Shown one piece after another: positions 5,051 through 8,937 of a DNA stretch of 8,937 nucleotides (position 1 is its first letter; each line of letters opens with the position of its first letter). The stretch lies in assembly GCF_001279725.1 (NCBI RefSeq), contig NZ_LGDE01000052.1, forward strand, positions 1 through 8,937, written 5' to 3'. The stretch comes from Streptomyces sp. WM4235. GTDB lineage: Bacteria > Actinomycetota > Actinomycetes > Streptomycetales > Streptomycetaceae. The position numbers and the translations under genes are program-made. The notes under the pieces are model-generated. The model made no database searches. It was not told the origin of the DNA and saw only the letters and a program-made list of their open reading frames with translations.

Positions 5051-5278
5051 TCAACTTCCCTGGGTACGTGGCGGGGAGCCGCTGGCGCAAGGTACGAGCG
5101 GGCAGCATGCGGTGACTGGACGGGCACATCCGATGCCGCGGTGATCCGCGTGTGGGCCGGTCTGTTCTCGCCGGGGGGAGAACAGGCCCCGAGGTCCAAG
5201 GTGCAGCTGCTCGTAGACGTCATCCGGCACACTGATGCGCAGTTCGTGTCGGGCCGCGCCCGAATCCTGAGCGTTCAT
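5051..5278 (-). CDS. Small ORF upstream of the effector gene
   Basis: ATG at 5278 is preceded by GGGGAGAG with a five-base spacer, one of the best ribosome binding sites in the window. The product would be 75 residues, ending 25 bases before the effector's GTG on the same strand, so co-transcription is plausible. The N-terminus HELRISVPDDVYEQLHLGPR (10-29) has the strand-helix pattern of ribbon-helix-helix DNA-binding proteins ('ISVPDDVYEQL'). After residue 30 third-position GC drops and the sequence becomes Cys/Pro-rich, so the 3' part may be non-coding or degraded. An 11-bp-stem inverted repeat lies inside the frame at 5159-5188. It might be a regulator, an antitoxin-like remnant or a leader; I cannot assign a function. 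Confidence 0.4.
   Translation of the reverse strand: MNAQDSGAARHELRISVPDDVYEQLHLGPRGLFSPRREQTGPHADHRGIGCARPVTACCPLVPCASGSPPRTQGS
5159..5188. promoter_or_regulatory. Inverted repeat, 11-bp stem, upstream of effector gene
   Basis: GGTCTGTTCTC (5159-5169) and GAGAACAGGCC (5178-5188) are inverted copies with a single G-T mismatch, around an 8-base centre. The core CTGTTCTC-n8-GAGAACAG is perfectly symmetrical. It lies 134 bases upstream of the effector start. No T run follows in either direction, so an operator or mRNA-structure role is more likely than a terminator. Confidence 0.5.
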
Positions 5279-5371
5279 AACGTCTCTCCCCGTGGTTCGG
5301 GGAGCTGGCAGGGCAGGTGCGGCGGCGAAGCAGCAGAGGTCTTGGCGGAACAGCTGCTGTCAGGTCGTCCC

Positions 5372-5377
5372 TACCCT
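5372..5377 (+). promoter_or_regulatory. Leaderless-type -10 box before the ORF at 5384
   Basis: TACCCT is followed by six bases (GACCCC) and then ATG, the geometry of a leaderless actinobacterial promoter with transcription starting at the start codon. No ribosome binding site is present, and no clear -35 box is seen. Confidence 0.35.
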
Positions 5378-5383
5378 GACCCC

Positions 5384-5647
5384 ATGGATGACCTGACGGA
5401 CACCGACGTGCGCGAGATCCTGCGGCCCCACCGGGACTGCGGCCCCATCAGCCGCCTGTACGCAACCGGCGGGATCACCGAACACACCGGTCCCGTCCTC
5501 GGGATGCTCTCATCGAGCTGGACGCGCGAGCGGTGGAGCCCCCGCACAGCCGGTCTTCGCGAGCTGCTGGAGCCGCCCTGTCGGTGCGGTCGGCTAGCGT
5601 GCGCTCGTGAACGCACTCGAACTGGTTCTCGCTCTCGGGGCCGATGA
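5384..5647 (+). CDS. Small uncharacterised protein upstream of HEAT-repeat gene
   Basis: ATG at 5384 opens an 87-residue frame: MDDLTDTDVREILRPHRDC, then GPISRLYATGGITEHTGPVL and SWTRERWSPRTAGLRELLE. The first 65 residues have strongly G/C-rich third positions and read as a compact, soluble, mostly helical protein. The last 20 or so (Arg/Cys-rich) overlap the start of the next gene by 41 bases and lose codon bias, so the true C-terminus may be earlier with a frameshift. I do not recognise a family. The start was chosen because a TACCCT box lies six bases upstream; the open frame upstream lacks coding character. The overlap suggests it belongs with the HEAT-repeat gene. Confidence 0.45.
   Translation: MDDLTDTDVREILRPHRDCGPISRLYATGGITEHTGPVLGMLSSSWTRERWSPRTAGLRELLEPPCRCGRLACARERTRTGSRSRGR
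5595..5600 (+). promoter_or_regulatory. Leaderless-type -10 box before the HEAT-repeat gene
   Basis: TAGCGT, six bases (GCGCTC), then GTG at 5607: the same spacing as at 2024-2029 and 5372-5377. There is no ribosome binding site upstream of the GTG, which favours a leaderless transcript. Confidence 0.35.
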
Positions 5648-6920
5648 CCTGACAGAACGGGATGCCGCCGCTGCTGCCGTAGCTGATCTGGGGACCGTGG
5701 TCCTACCGGTGCTGATCGGGCAACTGCAGGATTCCGGCTCGCCCGTGAGCGAGTCCGTCCTGCTGGCCGTCTTGCGCCGCATGGGCACGGAGGCGTTCGA
5801 GGCGGTGCTCGGCGCCCTGCAGACCTCGGCACCGGGAGAAGCGCCTCATCGACTGTTGCGGGCGTTCGCTGGGTTCGGCGCGGCGGCACTGGACGGCTAC
5901 GTTGACGCCCTCCTGCTTGACGATTCAACCCTGCGTCGCGCGGCTGTGACAGCGATCAGCCGCTGGAGCAGCGACGTGCCGACTGCTGCGCGACATGTGC
6001 TGCCACTGCTGGGCGACCGGGACGCGATGGTCAGGCAGGCAGCGGTTCAGGCGTTCTCGTCGTGGGGAACCGCCGTCGTGCCGATGCTCCAAGCGGTCCG
6101 CCTCGACGGTCCTGGGCAGGCGCGACCGGGCGCTCTGGAAGCCTTGGCGGAGGTCGGCGGCGAGGCGGTGATCAGCGCCCGTGACATCGCGGCACTGGAG
6201 CGGCTGGCCAGGATTGAAATCGCCAGCGACACGCCGGCTCCGCTCTCCTGCTGCTTCCTCTCCTGGATCGCGGTGCCTACCGGGGACCAGGCCGGTGTCA
6301 TGGGGATGCTCGGGCTGTCCCAGCCCCGTCCGGTCCCGTTCTCCGTCGGCATGTTTGCTGCGGACTTCGACAGCCATGGCGGCCTCGATGCCGATCCGCT
6401 CGACGTGTACCGCAGGGTGTTCGTTACTCCTGAGCTCGCCGGCTGGACCTTGGTGGTCGGTTCCTGGTGCGATCCCAGCGCCACTGAACGCCAGAACGAG
6501 GTTCTCGAAGCATGCGAGCGCCTCAGCGCTCGCTTCGGACGCGCGCAGGCCTACTGGTGGAGCGCCTCGCAGGACGGCTCGGCGGTCCTGATCGCCGAGG
6601 CGGGTGTCGTTGTCCGGCGCTTCGGCTACTTCCCTGGCGAGGACGTGCAGCACCTGGAACTGGGAGAACCGCTCGCGTACGAGCAGCAGCGGCGCGCCGC
6701 GTTGGAGCTCCCCGCTCTGACAGCCGACCGGGTGGACACCGACAAGGACGCCGACGAATGGACGTGGGAGCTCCTCGACCTCGCGCCCAACCTGGCTGGC
6801 GCCTTGGGGCTGAACCCGCTGTCCATCGATGCCTCGACACCGACCCGGGGCACCGGGAAACTCGCTCTGACCGAATACGGCCACCGCCTGGGCACACCGC
6901 CCGGAGCACTCAGACGGTGA
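5607..6920 (+). CDS. HEAT-repeat protein with unidentified C-terminal domain
   Basis: This is an intact 437-residue protein from GTG 5607 to TGA 6920. Residues about 1-200 are paired helices with the HEAT pattern: for example ALLLDDSTLRRAAVTAISRW (101-120), then LPLLGDRDAMVRQAAVQAFSSWG (132-154), with the Asp and Arg typical of HEAT turns (D-x-x-V-R). HEAT arrays bind other proteins. Residues about 240-370 form a second domain: PVPFSVGMFAADFDSHGGL, GWTLVVGSWCDPSA, SARFGRAQAYWWSA, and GSAVLIAEAGVVVRRFGYFP. I have a recollection of this segment in Streptomyces proteins of unknown function but no name for it. The WTLVVG and SAVLIAE strands suggest an alpha/beta fold. There is no signal peptide or membrane segment. 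It may act as an adaptor, inhibitor or immunity-type protein; that is speculation. A GTGA overlap at its stop could start another small frame. Confidence 0.75.
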   Translation: MNALELVLALGADDLTERDAAAAAVADLGTVVLPVLIGQLQDSGSPVSESVLLAVLRRMGTEAFEAVLGALQTSAPGEAPHRLLRAFAGFGAAALDGYVDALLLDDSTLRRAAVTAISRWSSDVPTAARHVLPLLGDRDAMVRQAAVQAFSSWGTAVVPMLQAVRLDGPGQARPGALEALAEVGGEAVISARDIAALERLARIEIASDTPAPLSCCFLSWIAVPTGDQAGVMGMLGLSQPRPVPFSVGMFAADFDSHGGLDADPLDVYRRVFVTPELAGWTLVVGSWCDPSATERQNEVLEACERLSARFGRAQAYWWSASQDGSAVLIAEAGVVVRRFGYFPGEDVQHLELGEPLAYEQQRRAALELPALTADRVDTDKDADEWTWELLDLAPNLAGALGLNPLSIDASTPTRGTGKLALTEYGHRLGTPPGALRR

Positions 6921-7090
6921 TCGAAAGGACGTGGCATCGCAGTGCCCGCGAACGCCGTGAGCCGTCGAACCACCTGTCGGACCTGACGCTCAGTCTCCGT
7001 CAGGCCGTCGTCAGCGGCAGCTCTCGCTCCGGCACGGTGAAGCGCATCGATGCTGCGGCCAAGGCCGCGAAGACAGAGCCGAAGGCCCTA
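6917..7090 (+). other. Possible start of a coupled ORF, then convergent intergenic stretch
   Basis: A GTG at 6917 overlaps the HEAT gene stop (GTGA). The frame reads VIERTWHRSARERREPSNHL, then SGSSRSGTVKRIDAAAKAAK, with moderate third-position GC. It would have to run to 7270, 183 bases into the convergent gene ending at 7088, so at best a truncated remnant is here. No known family and no clear terminator hairpin were seen between the convergent genes. Confidence 0.2.
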
Positions 7091-7711
7091 CACAGACAGC
7101 CTGGCCAAGGACCAGTCCAAGGCCTTCTGAGGCCGGGGATAGACCCTCAGCTTCATGTTGACCACTCCGATACCGGACCCGTCGGCGGTTCCGATGGCGG
7201 GGGTGATGGTCAGACTGGCGAGGGCGCCGTCCGGAGCGGCGAGCTCCCAGTAGGCGATGCGGTAGGGTGACTTGTCCTCCAGCCGTTCCTCCTCGCTGGG
7301 GATCGCATACTCGCCGAGTTCATCGGGGAAGGAGGCGGAGTTCCAGGCACCTTCCCAGGCGGGTTCGCCGAGTACCGAGCAGACGGCAGTGACGTAGAGC
7401 GGCCATATCCGATCGGCCTCCGCCAGTACCTGCGGGTTGCCTTCCGCATTGTCGGCCAACGCGCCCCAGACCCAGTGGGAGAGGCTCTGCACGGGTGCCC
7501 AACTGCCGCCCTGAGCGTGGAGGGTCATCGTGCCACCGGTGTCGGTGCGCACGTTGAGGACGTATTCGAACTGGGTGGGCGTCCAGCCGAACCGGGCGCA
7601 CCACATGTCCAGGCCCTGGCCGGGCAGGGGTGGGCCGTTCCAGATGGTGTCCCAGTGAATGTCGGCCAGCCCACGCAGTTCGGTGATGAGTTCCTGCGGG
7701 GTCCGCTTCAC
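7088..7711 (-). CDS. Uncharacterised protein, possibly DUF6301-like
   Basis: A 207-residue reverse-strand frame runs from GTG 7711 to TAG 7088, with consistent codon bias. It opens with KRTPQELITELRGLADIHWD and contains ARFGWTPTQFEYVLNVRTDT (39-58), SLSHWVWGALADN, IWPLYVTAVCSVLGEPAWEGAW (102-123) and a strand-rich C-terminus (YRIAYWELAAPDG, LTITPAIG, VNMKLRVYPR). The order 'small helical start, FGW motif, WPLYVxAxxxxLGxPxWxGxW' recalls Streptomyces DUF6301-type or SUKH-like single-domain proteins, some of which sit beside toxins; this is a weak recollection. No ribosome binding site precedes the GTG, and coding signal continues upstream in other frames (7712-7994). The listed start may therefore be a scar inside a longer broken gene. 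Soluble, with no signal peptide. Confidence 0.55.
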   Translation of the reverse strand: MKRTPQELITELRGLADIHWDTIWNGPPLPGQGLDMWCARFGWTPTQFEYVLNVRTDTGGTMTLHAQGGSWAPVQSLSHWVWGALADNAEGNPQVLAEADRIWPLYVTAVCSVLGEPAWEGAWNSASFPDELGEYAIPSEEERLEDKSPYRIAYWELAAPDGALASLTITPAIGTADGSGIGVVNMKLRVYPRPQKALDWSLARLSV

Positions 7712-7994
7712 CGGCGGGGTGAAGGAAATGTGAATTTCTCTCTTTCTCGGGTCTCGTACGTCACGGTCGCCGGCCGGGGGTCACCGATCGGATGGGGTCG
7801 GCCGGGCCATGGAAGGTGAGATCGATCGTGCCACCTCCCGGACCCCGGCCCGACCGGCAGCGTGCCGTCAAGGTACGGGCAACACCATGGGACCAGCAGC
7901 TGAGGGGGCCCGGCTGGTCGCTGAAGCACGTGCCGCCGCAGCCGCTTCCGATCCGCACCCTGGGGCGGTCGACGAAGTAGGCGCGAGCGATCAT
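7712..7994 (-). pseudogene. Frameshifted coding remnant upstream of the 7711 ORF
   Basis: Reverse-strand coding signal occurs in three frames. ATG 7994 gives MIARAYFVDRPRVRIGSGCG, then CFSDQPGPLSCWSHG. An overlapping frame gives PYLDGTLPVGPGS. The first frame carries GGTIDLTFHGPADPI, and another gives PATVTYETREREKFTF (about 7775-7728), which leads into FTPPVKRTPQ of the downstream ORF in a third frame. The pieces read as consecutive parts of one protein, with a Cys-rich start followed by strand-rich 'DGTLPV ... GTIDLTFHGPADPI ... VTYETRE'. Either two genes were fused and decayed, or the 7711 ORF is the 3' end of a gene of about 300 codons with two frameshifts. Family unknown. Confidence 0.4.
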
Positions 7995-8046
7995 GGCCCG
8001 ACGCGGTGTGCCCCAGCCCTGAAGGAACCTCCCAGCAGCAGGAATA

Positions 8047-8385
8047 GTGCAGGTTCGGAATATCGCCTCTCCACCAGTGGTCGCCTCCCGCATCTCCCAC
8101 GCCCGCGGCCGGCTCACCGCCGAGGACTTCCAGAAGATCCTGGCCGTCATGGACCACCTCGGGCTGCCCGTCATGGACCACCTCGGGCTGCCCGTCATGG
8201 TCGACGACTTCGACGAACAGCAGCTCTCGGCCCGCGTCCGCGACCTCACCCTGCAGCGCGGCGGTCACTCCCTGCACTGCGTGCTGCCCACCGCGATCGG
8301 CAAGGTCATCTTCACCGACACGATCACCGACGGCGAGCTGGTCACCGCCGTCACCGAACGCGCCCGCGCTGAAGGTGCCCGATGA
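8047..8385 (+). pseudogene. 3-dehydroquinate synthase-like sugar-phosphate cyclase, C-terminal fragment
   Basis: A 112-residue frame from GTG 8047 contains VVASRISHARGRLTAEDFQK (11-30), ILAVMDHLGLP, LSARVRDLTLQRGGHSLHCV (60-79) and LPTAIGKVIFTDTITDGEL (80-98). This is the end of the C-terminal helical domain of the 3-dehydroquinate synthase / EEVS-type cyclase family: A-R-x-x-x-x-R-G-x-L, then L-G-L-P, then the strand 'FVLPxxIG' and a D-x-L ending. The N-terminal NAD+-binding domain and the metal-binding 'HGE' segment, which would lie just before residue 10, are missing, so about three quarters of a 350-400 residue enzyme is gone and it cannot be active. The GTG lacks a ribosome binding site and is probably fortuitous. 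Residues 34-49 hold a duplicated VMDHLGLP. The stop overlaps the next start (ATGA). Confidence 0.65.
8146..8193 (+). repeat. 24-bp perfect tandem duplication inside the cyclase fragment
   Basis: The 24 bases at 8146-8169 are repeated exactly at 8170-8193, and the first seven bases recur again at 8194-8200 except that they lead into new sequence. The copy adds eight residues in frame (VMDHLGLP twice, residues 34-49). Without the second copy the sequence reads smoothly from LGLP to VMVDDFDE, so the insertion is probably recent. Confidence 0.9.
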
Positions 8386-8936
8386 CGAGCACTGCGCACT
8401 GCATCGAGCACCTCACCCGGCCTGTGCCGTCCGTCGAGGCCATCACCCTGTGCGGCTCTCACCGCCAGGGCACCAGCGAAATCTCCTGTTACCACCGTGA
8501 ACCCGACCTGGCCCCCAGCGTCCCCCGCGTCGGCGGGCCAGGCCGGGTCGTCGACTTCAGCGACCCGCTCGCCCTGGACAGCGCCCGCATCAAAACCGCG
8601 CTCGCCGAGCACGCCACCGCCCCGCTCGTGATCGTGGAGGGCACCTTCGCGCTCGCCTTGCCCAAGCTCACCGCCGTCGCCACGCTGACCGTCTACGTCG
8701 ACACCCCCGCCGACATCCGCGTGGTCCGCAAAACCCTCCGCAAGCTTCAGGAGGGTCAGGACCCGGCCCCCGGCCTCCTCGGGTACGACAGCAGCCATCG
8801 TTCCTACACCCGCAACGTCACCCCCACCCGCGAGCACGCGGACCTTGTCCTTGACGGCACCCGCACAACCGCCCAGCTCACGGCCGAGCTGCAGGCCCAC
8901 CTGGCCGAGCAGGGCCGGGACACCTCGGCCCCATGA
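8382..8936 (+). CDS. Uridine kinase/phosphoribulokinase-family protein with defective P-loop
   Basis: A 184-residue frame starts at ATG 8382, overlapping the cyclase stop by four bases, and ends in TGA at 8936. The kinase family features are RVVDFSDPLALD (55-66, like 'DxDxPxALD' of uridine kinases), APLVIVEGTFAL (80-91, the Walker-B-like strand), YVDTPADIRVVRKTLR (105-120, the lid arginines) and TPTREHADLVLDG (148-159, the family's closing strand). Such enzymes phosphorylate a sugar or nucleoside hydroxyl with ATP. The expected Walker A, GxxxxGK[S/T], is GSHRQGTS (25-32) without the lysine, and the roughly 10-15 residues that normally separate it from the next motif are shortened before CYHREPDLAPS. 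A small internal deletion therefore probably abolished ATP binding. Coupling to a cyclase suggests a former cyclitol or sugar pathway. Confidence 0.6.
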   Translation: MTSTAHCIEHLTRPVPSVEAITLCGSHRQGTSEISCYHREPDLAPSVPRVGGPGRVVDFSDPLALDSARIKTALAEHATAPLVIVEGTFALALPKLTAVATLTVYVDTPADIRVVRKTLRKLQEGQDPAPGLLGYDSSHRSYTRNVTPTREHADLVLDGTRTTAQLTAELQAHLAEQGRDTSAP

Positions 8937-8937
8937 C

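Noticed and set aside
5026..5232. N-terminal extension of the effector to the ATG at 5232
   Set aside because: The 69 extra residues lack codon bias and overlap the small ORF and its inverted repeat. GTG at 5025 has a well placed AGAGGGG and gives the usual HDHEK start.
5925..6884. Reverse-strand frame of 319 codons opposite the HEAT-repeat gene
   Set aside because: It is a mirror frame of a strongly biased forward gene with clear HEAT repeats. No recognisable motif on the reverse strand.
7708..8277. Reverse frame of 189 codons with a repeated EVVHDGQP
   Set aside because: The repeat is the antisense of the forward VMDHLGLP duplication. Only the 7728-7775 part shows coding character, listed within the remnant at 7712-7994.
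1..8937. tRNA, rRNA, CRISPR array or riboswitch
   Set aside because: No cloverleaf-like segment, rRNA-like conserved block or regularly spaced repeats were found by eye. The only tandem repeat is the two-copy duplication at 8146.

Overview
The window is GC-rich actinobacterial DNA, most likely from Streptomyces. The support is strong G/C bias at third codon positions, frequent GTG starts, starts with a TANNNT box six bases upstream and no ribosome binding site, and Streptomyces-type protein families. It reads as an accessory (plasmid/ICE-derived or subtelomeric) region: roughly half the reading frames are truncated, frameshifted or fused to transposon fragments, and only a few genes look whole.

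Layout. 1-954: the N-terminus of an IS5-family transposase runs off the left edge (reverse strand) and its end abuts an older, internally deleted IS5-family remnant (forward). A reverse-strand gene remnant with several frameshifts and a forward C-terminal fragment (possibly DUF2599-like) follow. 955-1435: a 22-bp palindrome and a small forward ORF with a second, truncated relative near 3.4 kb. 1436-2017: an intact reverse-strand YdeI/OmpD-associated (OmdA) protein with a leaderless-type promoter. 2018-2580: a hairpin, the 3' end of a gene encoding a helix-turn-helix-like C-terminus, and a coupled frameshifted small ORF. 2680-3225: an intact MOSC-domain protein. 3376-3860: the truncated small ORF, the C-terminal third of an IS110-family transposase and another reverse-strand frameshifted remnant.

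4018-5278 (reverse): the most interesting locus. A GTG-started 335-residue protein joins an N-terminal region like that found upstream of the DUF4157/'eCIS core' domain of actinobacterial contractile-injection-system-linked proteins to a C-terminal ADP-ribosyltransferase domain of cholera-toxin-A / scabin type. The metallopeptidase-like core itself is absent. A small ORF with a good ribosome binding site and an 11-bp-stem inverted repeat lies just upstream and may form an operon with it.

5384-6920 (forward): a small uncharacterised gene overlaps the start of a 437-residue HEAT-repeat protein with an unrecognised C-terminal domain. 7088-7711 (reverse): an uncharacterised 207-residue protein whose apparent upstream part (7712-7994) is broken by frameshifts. 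8047-8936 (forward): two translationally coupled reading frames, the C-terminal part of a 3-dehydroquinate-synthase-like sugar-phosphate cyclase with a 24-bp in-frame tandem duplication, and a uridine-kinase/phosphoribulokinase-family protein that lacks a normal Walker A lysine.

The genes do not form one pathway. The candidate system is the injected-effector-like ADP-ribosyltransferase with its small upstream ORF. No contractile sheath, tube, baseplate or AAA+ gene is present in the window, so any link to an injection system must be made elsewhere in the genome. Family assignments are from recalled motifs, not from searches.
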